A stretch of 64,000 nt of DNA, from assembly GCF_965221945.1 (NCBI RefSeq), contig NZ_OZ244925.1, positions 1,736,001 to 1,800,000 on the forward strand. The letters are read 5' to 3'. The stretch is from Poriferisodalis sp965221945. Lineage in GTDB: Bacteria; Actinomycetota; Acidimicrobiia; Acidimicrobiales; Poriferisodalaceae. Below, one piece after another: positions 18,239-28,099 of this stretch (within the stretch, counting starts at the first letter, position 1; each line of letters starts with the position of its first letter). Made by a program: the position numbers and the translations under genes. The notes under the pieces are model-generated. The model saw only the letters and a list, made by a program, of their open reading frames with translations, was not told the DNA's origin and searched no databases.

Positions 18239-20136
18239 GGGTAGCGCCTGCGCATCGCCGTCTTGAAGTCCGACGCCGCGACATCCACCCACTCGTACAC
18301 AGTCTCTGGATCGGTACTGAGCACGCGGGTCGTGTCCTGCACCCTCAGCACGTCATCGGTGCCGCCGTCGATGTCATAGTCATCTTCGTGCCACGACGTC
18401 CCCGAGTACCCGCGGACGAGCTTGTCCACCGGCACATGCTTGAACCACGTCACCGAACCACCCGCGAACGACTCAGGGAATACAGCAAACCTCTTGTTGC
18501 TGTGGGTGAATGAAACGAACGGCGCCGAATACGGACTCGAACGGTTGTCTCCGGTCCGCACGCCACTGCTCGATGAGTTGTCGACGTAGCCCTCGGGGTT
18601 GTCGGTGTCGTACAGCCAACACCCGAACTGGGCTGCCGAGTCGTTCCAGCGACACTGCAAGGGCTGCACGCCGCCTTTGGTGTTGACGAAGGACTCGTTG
18701 TTCCAATACTTGTGTTCGTCAGGATCGTCGGGGGTATCAGTGGTCACCCACAGCCCTTCCAAGCCCCGGTAGGTGCCATCGTCCAGTTCGCCGCCGAGAT
18801 AGATCTCCCTGTGAGTCTCAAAGCACCGGTGATCGCCCATGTAGAGCCCGTCGTCATCCTTGAACGGTCTTCCCGTTTTCGGGTCAACTATAGGGTTGTC
18901 ATCGTCGTCGTATGGGGGCAGGATGCATGCGTTCCACGCGCTGTCGAGAAGGCCGTTTTTGAATTCGATCAGCTTCTTGCCGCAGTACTTCTTGAGCAGC
19001 CGACTCGCGACTTCGCCTCCACCGACATCGACATCGGCACGTTCGGCGTGGTTGAGGTCTGGGCGCCAATGGTCGAGCTGCCAATAGCCGACGCCGGGAT
19101 GCCAGAACGCCCGCGCGGGGTCGGTCCCAGGGGTATTGCTCGGATACAGTCTGTCGCTCAGGTCCTTGCGGGACAGGCTCATCAGTGACCTTGGATGACC
19201 CTTGTGGTTCACGTGATACCTGCCGCCGGGGGGCCCTGGTCTCCCAGATCCCAATCGAGATCATGAACGCCGCTAGCCGGGTGGGCGTCATGTCGCACTC
19301 GCCTTCATACGCGCTCACCGCCCGGTTGGCGACCCGGTACACGCCATTGAGCAGTGCGGGGGTGACGAGATAGCGGTCGCCTCTGTCATCCTGCAACGCA
19401 GTCTCGTCCCATTCGCAGGTGCCGAACTCCGGGTGTTCGAGCTGGTCGTCGTCGCAAGTCGACACGAAGTTGATCGTGTGAGCGGTTTCCGCGCTCTTAG
19501 CCGTATCAGGCGAGCGTTGAGCCGCACCTCGTGCAGTTCCACTGCTTGTGCCGGCACTGGCGAACGACACGGTGACCGAGCGGGCGTTGGTGCTGTCAGA
19601 CACCACCAGCAGCGTGCCGGTAGTGCCGGTGCGTCGCGCTCTGACACCGAAGTCAGCATGCGATGCGGTGGCAGTGGCTTCGTGGTTTCCGAGGTCGAAG
19701 TCGATACGCAGTTCGCGGCCCACGATCGCGTCGTAGCTGGTTTGGAGTCCGGTGACGGTGGCGTCGACGGTCAGGTTGTAGTTGCCGACGGCTCGGGCGG
19801 TGAAGGTGGTGGCTTCGATGGTGTAGTTGCCTCGCTGGAGGAAGATGTCGGCGAGGCGGCTGTCGTTGCGGTTGCCTGAGTCGTCGTCGCTGTCGATCTG
19901 GGTGCCCGCGCCGCCGTGGCCGTTGAGCAGGATCAGGTAGGTGTCGAGCCGGCTGGTGTTCGATGCTGCGTTGGCGAGGTCGATGGTGACCCAGCCGGGC
20001 GAGTCGAGCGTGAAGGTGTGCCGCCGCGTGTAGTAGGTGCCGCTGCCGCTGCGACGCGTCGCGGAGGTGCATGCGGTGTCGGCGGTGATGGTGCCGGTGC
20101 GCTCGACGCGGCCGGTGGACAGCGTGCCGAGATGCT
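18235..20136 (-). pseudogene. Headless surface protein B, frameshifted
   Basis: From the ISL3 edge the frame gives one PPC-like domain (TRRHTFTLDSPGWVTIDL, RLDTYLILLNGHG, NYTIEATT), a short linker domain, a Cys-bearing junction and the array C-terminal module. That module reads LAAFMISIGIWE, then after a shift of frame at about 19225-19255 continues LMSLSRKDL, ARAFWHPGVGYWQLDHW, GLEGLWVTT, QCRWNDSAAQFGCWLYD and RFAVFPESFAGG. The 5' end is removed by ISL3, so there is no signal peptide. The PPC DNA is nearly the same as at 10026-10413. Its stop overlaps lipoprotein 1 (GTGA). Frameshift may be a mutation or a sequence error. Confidence 0.7.
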
Positions 20137-20137
20137 G
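19750..20137 (-). repeat. Near-identical PPC repeat in surface fragment B
   Basis: About 385 bp nearly identical to 10026-10413 in fragment A, differing mainly around GGTGGCGGTGGTGCG. It ends where ISL3 begins. It shows that A and B descend from one PPC domain type distinct from the E/C/D type. Confidence 0.82.
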
Positions 20138-21486
20138 GCCCTTCGCCGTTTTTTGGGATGAGGGTGGGTTGAGGGTCCGTTTGTAGGGGTCGAGGCCCTG
20201 CTGGGATCGGTGTTTGAGACAACGCCGAACCCTGGAGGGCCTCGATGGCGCGTGATGTTGTGTCGGTGCGGCTGTGGCTGCCGCGGGTCAGAGTGCTGGG
20301 GGTGGTCGTTGACGCGCCTGAGCGGCTGGTGGTGCGGGTGGAGTCGGCGGTGTGCCGCCCGTGCTGTCCCGGTTGTGGGACGCCGAGCGGCAGGGTCCAT
20401 GACCGCCGGGACCGCGAGATACGCGATTTGGAGGTGTCGGGCCGGCCGGTGACGCTGGTGTTCGAGCAGCGGCGCATGGTCTGCGAGGCCTGCGGCGGCC
20501 GGAGGTTCATGGAGGACCATCCGGCGTTCGAGGGCCGCGTCACCGCGCGTCTGGCGCGGCGGCTGGTGGCCGACGCGCGGGCGATGACGGTCAACGCCGC
20601 AGCTCGCCGTCACGGGCTGAGCTGGAGGCTGGTCAACGCGCTGGTGGTGGCCTGGGCAGGCCTGGTCGCCGACCGCCGCCGTCGGCAGAGGTACCGGGTG
20701 CTGCTGGTGGACGAGACCTCGATCCCCAAACGGCACCGGTACGTGACGGTGCTGGTGAACGGCGACACCGGCGAGGTGCTCGCCATGGTGCCCCACCGCA
20801 GCGCCCAGGCGCTGTCGGGCTTTCTAGCTGCTCAGGGGCACAAATGGTGCCGCGGCGTGAAGGTCGTGGTGTCCGACGGCTCGGCGGCGTACAAGGCAGC
20901 CATCGAAGTGCGCCTCGGCCACGCCCGCCATGTGCTGGACAGGTTCCACGTGATCAGATGGTTCGCGGCGGGCCTCACAGCAGTGCGCCGCGACGTGCAG
21001 CGCCGCCCCGAGGGCTCCAAGCCGGCGTTCGACCCCGAAGTGTTCCGAGCGCGGTTCTTGCTGATGCGCCGCCCGACAAGCTCGACGCCGCCGAGCGCAA
21101 ACGGCTCGACGCCCTGTTCGAGACCCATCCCCGGCTCAAAGCAGCAAGGGACGCGCTCGGCGAGCTGCACCAGCTCTACCTCGCCAAAGACCGCAAAGGC
21201 GCCCTCGAAGCACTCGACCGGTTCGCGGACATCTACGGCACCGGGCAGATCCCGGAGTTCAGCGACACCGTCGACACGTTCCTCGCGTGGCACGACCAGA
21301 TCCTCGACTGGCACCACGCGCGACGGCCCAGCAACGGACGCATCGAGGGAACAAACAACCTGCTCCAGGTCCTGCGCCGCAAAGCGCACGGCTTCACCAA
21401 CTACGCCAACTTCGAAGCCCGCGGCCTTCTCCTAACATGAACCCCGCCGAGCCCAGCAGCCCGAATCCCAAAAAAGACGAAGGCTC
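20137..21486 (+). mobile_element. ISL3-type insertion sequence
   Basis: Imperfect inverted repeats bound it: left GGCCCTTCGCCGTTTTTTGG, right (reversed) GAGCCTTCGTCTTTTTTGG, both continuing GAT.CGGG-like. No direct repeat of the 8-bp kind normal for ISL3 is visible, and the two flanks are different parts of two paralogous surface genes, so it probably marks a recombination or deletion junction. The transposase is frameshifted. Confidence 0.78.
20245..21440 (+). pseudogene. ISL3-type transposase, one frameshift
   Basis: The N-terminus has the ISL3 zinc-finger-like CRPCCPGCGTPSGRVHDR and VCEACGGRRF, and the core has LLVDETSIPKRHRYVTVLV, VVVSDGSAAYKAAI and VLDRFHVIRWFA. At about 21050-21085 the frame moves; the continuation is DKLDAAERKRLDALFETHP and, to the end, GRIEGTNNLLQVLRRKAHGF, which holds the catalytic Glu. 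The two pieces together equal a full transposase, so a single small indel or sequence error separates them. Confidence 0.82.
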
Positions 21487-22817
21487 AGTTTTAGAGTGTC
21501 TGTCGCCTGGTTGTAGACGGGCTCCTCGCCGACATCGTCCAGTCTTGGGTCCGGATCGCTCGAGGGCACGACGCACAGAACTTCGTTGATCGGGCTCAGC
21601 ACCTTGCCGGTCGGGCATGAGCTTGTGACAGTTGCCGGGAACGTTCTCGTCGTGCCGTCCTGATGGGAGCTGCGTGCTGTCGCGCCCCGCGCAGCGCCTG
21701 CTGTGCCGCTTCTTGGTGCCGTTGAGGAGTTCATGTGAACTGACACGGCGTGGCTGCGCGCTCGGTCGGGGGCCACCATCATGCTGTGGCTGCCGCCGCT
21801 GCCAGAAGACGCCACCGCCAAGTGCTCCGACTCCGCCGCGATGCGCGCGTTGGTGGGCCAGTAGTTGAAGTTGATGGTGGTTTGCTCATCGACGGTGGCG
21901 TCGTATGTCTGGGCGAGGCCGCTGATGGGGACGGTGACGGTGAGGGTGTAGTCGCCGGTGCTGGTGGTGCCGCTGTGTGTCGCGGCGGTGGTCTCGATGG
22001 TGTAGGCGCCGGGGTCGAGGTGGACGCCTTGGATCTGGGCTGCGGTGGCGGTGCCGCTGTCGTTGTCCTGGGCGAGGACTGTGCCGGTGCTGGTGTGTCC
22101 TGACAGGAGCAGCAGATAGGGGTCCAGGCTGCTGGTGGTGGCTTTGGCGAGGTCGATGTCGATCCATGCGGGGGCGTCGAGGGTGAACGTGTACCAGCGT
22201 GCAGACGGCCGGCTGGTGCCGCTGCCGCGATGGGTCGAGGTGCATCCCTCGACGGCCGCGACGGTGCCGGTGCGCACATGCCGGCCCGCCGTCAGGGTGC
22301 CCAGATCGTCGGTGCATGCCGCGCCGGCGCCCCCGACAGCGACCACGGTGAGCGTGTAGTCGCCGGTGCGGCGGCTGCCGTAGGTGGTGGCCTCGATCGT
22401 GTAGTGCCCCGGCGCGAGCTCCACCGCGGACAGCCGCGAGTTGTGGCGGTGGGTGCCGTGCCCGGAGCCGACGTCGTCGTTGCGGCCCAAAACGGTGCCC
22501 GTCCCGTCGCTGCTGTGGCCTTCCAGCAGCAACAGGTAGGTGTCGAGCCGGCTGGTGTTCGCCGCTGCCGACGCCAGATCGATCTGCACCCGCAACGGGG
22601 AGGCCACCGTGAAGGTATGACGGCGCGCGTAGCGGCTTGTGGACGTGCCCCCGTCGCTGAAGCGCTGCGGCGAGGTGCATCCCGAAACGGCCGCGATCGT
22701 CCCACTGCGCGTCGTGGTGCCCACCGCGAGCGTGCCCATGTGCTCAGCGCAACTGTCAGCGGCCCGAGCCGCGAACGCCACCGAGGCAGTGCCGTCCGCA
22801 GTGCACGACAGCGTCAC
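21487..22817 (-). pseudogene. Headless surface protein C, cut by ISL3
   Basis: A GTG at 22817 overlaps the stop of lipoprotein 2 (GTGA) and the frame starts directly inside the repeat region: VTLSCTADGTASVAFAARAA, then two PPC-like domains (DSCAEHMGTLAVGTTTRSG and CTDDLGTLTAGRHVRTG), the YDATVDEQTTINFNYWP linker, and the Cys junction CPTGKVLSPINEVLCV. It breaks off at EEPVYNQATDTLK where ISL3 starts, before the C-terminal module. The DNA at 21848-22799 is nearly the same as 29696-30637 in the full-length gene. No signal peptide; best read as an orphan cassette whose 3' half was lost. Confidence 0.7.
21848..22799 (-). repeat. Long near-identical repeat, copy in surface fragment C
   Basis: Second copy of the repeat at 29696-30637. 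Most of it reads base for base the same; small differences cluster near the 21.85-22.0 kb end. Homology ends 18 bp before the GTGA junction with lipoprotein 2. Confidence 0.85.
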
Positions 22818-24319
22818 GGCGCCGGGTGCTGGGGATGGGCACCGCCGACCCAGACCGTGTAGTCGTTTCCGATGGTGTAGTGGTTGTTGCAGAACGCCAT
22901 GAAAGCGTGGTAGTCGACCGAAGTCGCAGCCGGGTTCGGGTGAGGCTGCGGAAGGCTGTTGATGATCCTGAATTCGGCGGCGTCGGGATCGTCGTAGTCC
23001 ACCTGCGATGAGCTGAGGGGGAAGAGGACGTGAAGCTGTTGCACCTCGTGCACGCCGTAGGTGCGTTCGTCGTAGAACGCGACGTACACGCGGAAGTCCG
23101 CTATCTCCAGGTTGTAGATGTGTGGATAGAGGCTCGAGTGCGAGTCGAGTTCTGCGTACCACGGGCGGCCAAGCTCTACGGCGTAGTGACGGCCGTTGCC
23201 TGCTGGGGCGATGCAGTCTCCCGATTCGAGTTCGACCTCTACCTCGGGGGGATACCGGTACGGTGCTTGCTCGTGGAGGAGAAAAAAGAGGAATGCGCGT
23301 GAGCGGTCGACATCGGGGGACATCTCCGCCGCGATGGCGATGGCGTCGGGGTCAGATGGCCCGGACCAGTCCTCGATCTCGAAGGGCGCCAGTTCGCCGG
23401 GCTGCATCGACAGCGGCCACCGCCACGACGTGCCGCCGGCGGTGACGGTCACCCCGTAGGCGAACAGGGTTCGGGACCTGTTGCGCACCATGCCTCTCAG
23501 CACGCCGTCGGCGACGTTGACCGAACTCGCGATCAATTCCACCTCGTCGACGGGCGACGACGCATCGGAATACTCGATGTCGAAAGGCCCGCTGCTGCTA
23601 CCAATACTGACGTTGCCGAGCAATGCCGCCTCAAAGGGCAGCGTGTTGCGGCGGGCCCGACGCACCGCCTGTTCCGCTTGGAGCTGCGTCGCCGCGTCCT
23701 CGTAGGTGGCGTGATAGCTCAGCGTCCCGCGCGTCAGGCTCCAACCCACGTAGCGGCCCGAGCGGTCCGGGTGCGGTTCTGGGAGGTTGCAGCCCGCAAG
23801 CCACTGGACCTGCTGGAGCCGTTCTTGCTCGCTCTGGGTCAGCAGCTGACCGGGCCCCGCCGCCCGACCGAGAACCGCCGACACTGCGTCGTCCCGGACG
23901 CACACGTCCAGCACGCGCTCCTCGATGCCGCTGGACTGGTGCCGCGGAGCGCGCATCACCCACAGCGCCCCCGGCTCGTCGCGCGGACCCAGCGGAACCC
24001 GATACTGCTCTGGCGCCACCTCGATCGCTTCATCAACAGTGCTGTCAAGACTCGTCCCGGCCGTCGCCTCCCCCGCAGCAGTGGTGCTGATCGGTGGCAG
24101 CGCCACGGTCACAGAAGTCCTCGGTTGAGTCTCGGTGGTGACCGGCGCATCGGCCGTCTGCGCCGGCGCCGGAGCCACTCGCGGCAGTTCCTCGCTGGGT
24201 TCTTCGGATCCCCGCAGCGACCACGCTGCCACGGCAATCACAGCAGCGGCCGCAGCTGCGCCGCCGATTGCGGCTGCTGTTCTCACGGCGACAGAAAGCC
24301 GCTGAGCCTTCCTGAACAT
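22814..24319 (-). CDS. Array lipoprotein-like protein 2, partner of surface protein D
   Basis: A 501-residue exported protein. It starts MFRKAQRLSVAVRTAAAIGG with a long Ala-rich hydrophobic segment but, unlike its paralogs, no lipobox Cys, so it is anchored by the uncleaved helix or released. A Thr/Pro-rich linker and the shared block VLRGMVRNRSRTLFAYGVTV, then WPLSMQPGELAPFEIEDW, follow. The end, DYTVWVGGAHPQHPAP, matches the end of lipoprotein 3. The ATG at 24319 has GAAGGGAG 5 nt upstream and lies 10 bp after the surface protein D stop. Same family and same position relative to a C-terminal module as the other two. Confidence 0.68.
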   Translation of the reverse strand: MFRKAQRLSVAVRTAAAIGGAAAAAAVIAVAAWSLRGSEEPSEELPRVAPAPAQTADAPVTTETQPRTSVTVALPPISTTAAGEATAGTSLDSTVDEAIEVAPEQYRVPLGPRDEPGALWVMRAPRHQSSGIEERVLDVCVRDDAVSAVLGRAAGPGQLLTQSEQERLQQVQWLAGCNLPEPHPDRSGRYVGWSLTRGTLSYHATYEDAATQLQAEQAVRRARRNTLPFEAALLGNVSIGSSSGPFDIEYSDASSPVDEVELIASSVNVADGVLRGMVRNRSRTLFAYGVTVTAGGTSWRWPLSMQPGELAPFEIEDWSGPSDPDAIAIAAEMSPDVDRSRAFLFFLLHEQAPYRYPPEVEVELESGDCIAPAGNGRHYAVELGRPWYAELDSHSSLYPHIYNLEIADFRVYVAFYDERTYGVHEVQQLHVLFPLSSSQVDYDDPDAAEFRIINSLPQPHPNPAATSVDYHAFMAFCNNHYTIGNDYTVWVGGAHPQHPAP

Positions 24320-24329
24320 CGATCTCCCT

Positions 24330-26558
24330 TCAGTAGCCGAGCGCTCGGATCCGCGTCGCGAAACTACCCAGCGGATCAGTATCGCCGGCATTGGTGCTCA
24401 CCCATTGGCACAGGTTCGCGCCGAGCTCCCAGATTCCCGGCGGGCACACGTGCACCCACAGTGCCTGCTGCCCGTAGGTGTTGACCTCCCACGAATGGTC
24501 AGGGTTCTCGTCGCCGTCAGGGTCGTCCGCATCCACCGACGGGTCATCCGAGGACGGATACCAGACGCGGGCACTCTCATCCGTCGGCACGGCCTTGATG
24601 AGCGTGTCGAGGACCGCTGGATCGTCGCCGCTCAGCAGCGAATGCGGGAACACCGCGAATCTCTGCTCTCCAAGCCGCTCACCATGGTTGAACGACAGGA
24701 ACGGCGCTGCCAACGGGCTGCGCCATACTGGCCAAGGGGATCCGTCGACGAAGTTGTCAGGGTTGTCGGCTTCAGGATCGAAGCCATCGATATAGCCCTG
24801 CCTGTTCGGGGTGTCGTCGGTGTCGTAGAACCAGCAATCGAAGCTCGCCCCAGAGACACCCCAGCGGCACCGATGCGACGACACGCCGCCCCTCAAGCTG
24901 TAGTCGTTTTGGTTCTGCGCTGTTGTCACCCAAAGACCCTCGGGCCGGCTGCTCGTCGCCTTCACATACAGCCTCGGCAGCACCTCCAAGCGACACTCGC
25001 GAACAACACCCAATCGTTCGTTGTGGCACCCGAGCCACTTCGAAAACGCCAGATCGACATCTGCGTCGTCAACTTCAGCGTTAGCGCACAGCTTCGGCAG
25101 GATGTGCTGGGCAGCGTGTTTGGCTGCTGTGATCACATGAGCCCTGTCGGCGTGATTCAGCTTGTACGTCCCGGCGACACCGAAGGTGTCGTCAATCTTC
25201 CACAACCCCGCCGACGGATGCCAGAACGCCCGCTTCGGGTCCTTGGTGAGGCTGTCATAGGAATAGAGCTGAACCAAGTGGGGCTTGGAGCTGCTCGCAA
25301 TATCGGTGCGCGGCAACGACATCGGCGAGCGGGCCGGCGAGGTTCGGCTGCCCGTGCGGATCTCCTTGAACGGGATCGACAACAGCACCGCTGCGAGATA
25401 CGTCTCGGTCACCGACCTGGCCGGGCAGGGCCCCCTCGATGAGGCGTTGTAATCGATCAGCACCTCCCTCGCGGCCTGATCGACCCCCAACAGAGTCCCC
25501 CGAGTGACCTGAAACTTGTCCCCATGCCCCAAAGGAAGCACCACATCATCGGCCGTACGCGCAAACGGGACACAGCGCAAACCGTTGTACGGGCTAACGA
25601 TCTCGCCCGGATCGCATGTGCCGCGAACGTCGACATCAAACCGGCGGTCAGTCGCACTGGACTGCACGCTGCGTGCCACCGAACGCGTCCGGCTGCCCGC
25701 CGACCCCGCGTCGGCGGAATAACTGAGACCGAGCCGATAAGCATCGACTATCGGCACCGCCAACGACAGCGTTCCGGTTCCTGCAGCAGACGAGTACGCC
25801 ATGCGCAGCGATTCCCGCGCAGATACGGAGTTCGCGGCAATGCTCGTACGTGCGTCGCTGGGCCAGTAGTTGAAGTGGATGGTGGTGTGCTGGTCGACGG
25901 TGGCGTCGACGGTCTGGGCGAGGCCGCTGATGGGGACGGTGACGGTCAAGGTGTAGTCGCCGGTGCTGGTGGTGCCGGTGTGCGTGGCGGCGGTGGTCTC
26001 GATGGTGTAGGTGCCGGGGTCGAGGTGGACGCCTTGGATCTGGGCTGCGGTGGCGGTGCCGCTGTCGTTGTCCTGGGCGAGGACTGTGCCGGTGCTGGTG
26101 TGTCCTGACAGGAGCAGCAGATAGGGGTCCAGGCTGCTGGTGGTGGCTTTGGCGAGGTCGATGTCGATCCATGCGGGGGCGTCGAGGGTGAACGTGTACC
26201 AGCGTGCAGACGGCCGGCTGGTGCCGCTGCCGCGATGGGTCGAGGTGCATCCCTCGACGGCCGCGACGGTGCCGGTGCGCACATGCCGGCCCGCCGTCAG
26301 GGTGCCCAGATCGTCGGTGCATGCCGCGCCGGCGCCCCCGACAGCGACCACGGTGAGCGTGTAGTCGCCGGTGCGGCGGCTGCCGTAGGTGGTGGCCTCG
26401 ATCGTGTAGTGCCCCGGCGCGAGCTCCACCCCGGACAGCCGCGAGTTGTCATCGCCCGCGGAACGGTCCCGGTCGTCGTTGCGGCCCATCCGCGTCGCCT
26501 TGATGCTCTGCTGATTGCTCAGGATTGCCCAGCTGCCGCGGGCGCTATGGCTCTTCAA
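24330..26558 (-). CDS. Headless surface protein D (PPC-like domains plus C-terminal module)
   Basis: 742 codons are open from a TTG at 26558 that overlaps the stop of lipoprotein 3 (TTGA). The first 23 residues are unlike the array; homology begins at GRNDDRDR, halfway into a PPC-like domain, followed by a complete one (CTDDLGTLTAGRHVRTG), the linker TIHFNYWPSDAR, a Cys junction (CDPGEIVSPYNGLRCV) and the full C-terminal module (LAAVLLSIPFKE, RAFWHPSAGLWKIDDTF, LWVTTAQNQ, SSHRCRWGVSGASFDCWFYD, RFAVFPHSLL). There is no signal peptide, so the product would stay inside the cell. It therefore looks like a donor cassette. PPC DNA 25858-26447 is nearly the same as in the full-length gene. Confidence 0.65.
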   Translation of the reverse strand: MKSHSARGSWAILSNQQSIKATRMGRNDDRDRSAGDDNSRLSGVELAPGHYTIEATTYGSRRTGDYTLTVVAVGGAGAACTDDLGTLTAGRHVRTGTVAAVEGCTSTHRGSGTSRPSARWYTFTLDAPAWIDIDLAKATTSSLDPYLLLLSGHTSTGTVLAQDNDSGTATAAQIQGVHLDPGTYTIETTAATHTGTTSTGDYTLTVTVPISGLAQTVDATVDQHTTIHFNYWPSDARTSIAANSVSARESLRMAYSSAAGTGTLSLAVPIVDAYRLGLSYSADAGSAGSRTRSVARSVQSSATDRRFDVDVRGTCDPGEIVSPYNGLRCVPFARTADDVVLPLGHGDKFQVTRGTLLGVDQAAREVLIDYNASSRGPCPARSVTETYLAAVLLSIPFKEIRTGSRTSPARSPMSLPRTDIASSSKPHLVQLYSYDSLTKDPKRAFWHPSAGLWKIDDTFGVAGTYKLNHADRAHVITAAKHAAQHILPKLCANAEVDDADVDLAFSKWLGCHNERLGVVRECRLEVLPRLYVKATSSRPEGLWVTTAQNQNDYSLRGGVSSHRCRWGVSGASFDCWFYDTDDTPNRQGYIDGFDPEADNPDNFVDGSPWPVWRSPLAAPFLSFNHGERLGEQRFAVFPHSLLSGDDPAVLDTLIKAVPTDESARVWYPSSDDPSVDADDPDGDENPDHSWEVNTYGQQALWVHVCPPGIWELGANLCQWVSTNAGDTDPLGSFATRIRALGY
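25858..26447 (-). repeat. Long near-identical repeat, short copy in surface protein D
   Basis: Third copy, covering one and a half PPC-like domains. It matches 29696-30285 and breaks off at GAGTTGT, next to the RNDD motif, close to the junction with lipoprotein 3. Confidence 0.82.
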
Positions 26559-28099
26559 GGTGGCGGAGTTTGGGGGTGCGCGCCGCCGATCCAGATGAGC
26601 ATGTTCCCGATGTCGTATGGCAGACCGGGAGATATGTGCCAGAGGAGACTCAGGTAAATATTGAACTCCATCCGGCCGGTCACGTTCGTGGTCGCGGTGT
26701 GCGGGTATCGCTCAGCAAGGACCCAGCGAGTCAACGACTCCTCCGTGGAGCGGACAAATCCAAATTCCCTAGCGAATACCGGGAGCTGCTCGATGTGGAC
26801 CACTCGGCCGTGCTGGTCGTCGAGGTGGGCGAGGTAGGCGCGCAGATCCTCGATGCGCACCGCGCGCCAGTAGTCGAACAGATTCATGCGCACGAATGGA
26901 TCACCTCGCAATGGGAATTCCAGCACGTAGCGGATGAGCGCCGGGTAGAACGAGAAGCCGCCGGTGACGGGGACGCGTTCGATCACGGCGTCGGTGTAGC
27001 CAAATTGGCGAAGGCTCTCCGCGCTGTGCGTCCTGGCTTGGTGCGGAAAGTCGATGAACCATGCGCGGGAGATGTCGATCTCGGGCGACATCTCGGCATC
27101 GACGGCGAACTCGATCAGTGCAGGGTCAGTCGGGCCGTCCCAGCCGTCGATCTCGAAGGGGGCGGTCTCGCCGGGCTGTACCGACAACGGCCAATGCCAC
27201 GACTTGCCGTCTGCGGTGACCGTGGCGCCGTATGCGAACAGGCTGCGGGACCAGTTGCGCACCAGGCCGCGCAGCACCCCGTCGCGCACCTTGACCGACT
27301 CCGCCAGGACCCTCACTGCGTCCACAGGCGCGTCGGCGGGAGCGAACCGGGTCTCTCTGTAGTCGGAATGAAATAGCGAGAAGGTGCCGAACGCGTGCGC
27401 CGCGCCGTACAGCGTGTCCTTCCACCGATCGTTCTCGGCCTCGACGGACTGCTCGGACTGCTCGCGGGCTTCGAGGGCGGTCTCGGCATAGCCCAAGCTC
27501 CCGTGCGACGCGACCCAGCCGTAGCGGTGCGTGGGAGCGTCGGGGTCTGGCGGCGGCCCTTCGCAGCCCATCTGGGGGCGCATGTCCTGGAGGCGGTTGT
27601 AGTCCTGCAGGCGTAACAGTCCCCCGGTCTGGTAGGGCACATGCATGATCGCCTCATAGGCTTGGCGGTCGTCGCACATGTCGAACGCGCGGCCCCACAC
27701 CGCCTCGAGCCTCAGATCGGGACGTCTAGGCCGGTGCACCGGACCCAAGACGTCCTCCTCTTGGGCGGGCACTCGCAAATCGGCCGCCTCCTCAAGACGC
27801 CCGGGACGGAAGTCGAAGTACTCGTCCCTGCGGGGCGCGTAGTCTCCCGATGGGCGTACCTGCGCCAAGTGCTCTCTGACGGGTTCGGAAACTGTGGCTT
27901 GGGACTGTGCCGTCTCGGCGGCTGTCGTGGCGACCGGACCCGACTCCGGGGTCGCCGGCGCGCTGGACGGCGGCGGCGGCGTGCTGGCTACTGGGGGCAG
28001 CCGCGGCTCCGCAGCGGGATCGTTCCCGGTGCAGCCAGCCGACACCGCCATCAGCACGGCCGCCGCCACCAGCTGCCGACGCGGCCTGCTTGGGTTCAT
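26555..28099 (-). CDS. Array lipoprotein 3, partner of the full-length surface protein
   Basis: A 514-residue lipoprotein with an N-terminus MNPSRPRRQLVAAAVLMAVS and lipobox SAGCTGN, then a Pro/Ser/Thr linker and a globular domain. The block VLRGLVRNWSRSLFAYGATV and WPLSVQPGETAPFEIDGW is shared with lipoproteins 1 and 2, as is the end MLIWIGGAHPQTPPP. The ATG at 28099 overlaps the surface protein stop (ATGA), which decides the start against a longer open frame and implies coupled translation at a fixed ratio. The extracellular location is expected; the function is unknown. Confidence 0.72.
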   Translation of the reverse strand: MNPSRPRRQLVAAAVLMAVSAGCTGNDPAAEPRLPPVASTPPPPSSAPATPESGPVATTAAETAQSQATVSEPVREHLAQVRPSGDYAPRRDEYFDFRPGRLEEAADLRVPAQEEDVLGPVHRPRRPDLRLEAVWGRAFDMCDDRQAYEAIMHVPYQTGGLLRLQDYNRLQDMRPQMGCEGPPPDPDAPTHRYGWVASHGSLGYAETALEAREQSEQSVEAENDRWKDTLYGAAHAFGTFSLFHSDYRETRFAPADAPVDAVRVLAESVKVRDGVLRGLVRNWSRSLFAYGATVTADGKSWHWPLSVQPGETAPFEIDGWDGPTDPALIEFAVDAEMSPEIDISRAWFIDFPHQARTHSAESLRQFGYTDAVIERVPVTGGFSFYPALIRYVLEFPLRGDPFVRMNLFDYWRAVRIEDLRAYLAHLDDQHGRVVHIEQLPVFAREFGFVRSTEESLTRWVLAERYPHTATTNVTGRMEFNIYLSLLWHISPGLPYDIGNMLIWIGGAHPQTPPP

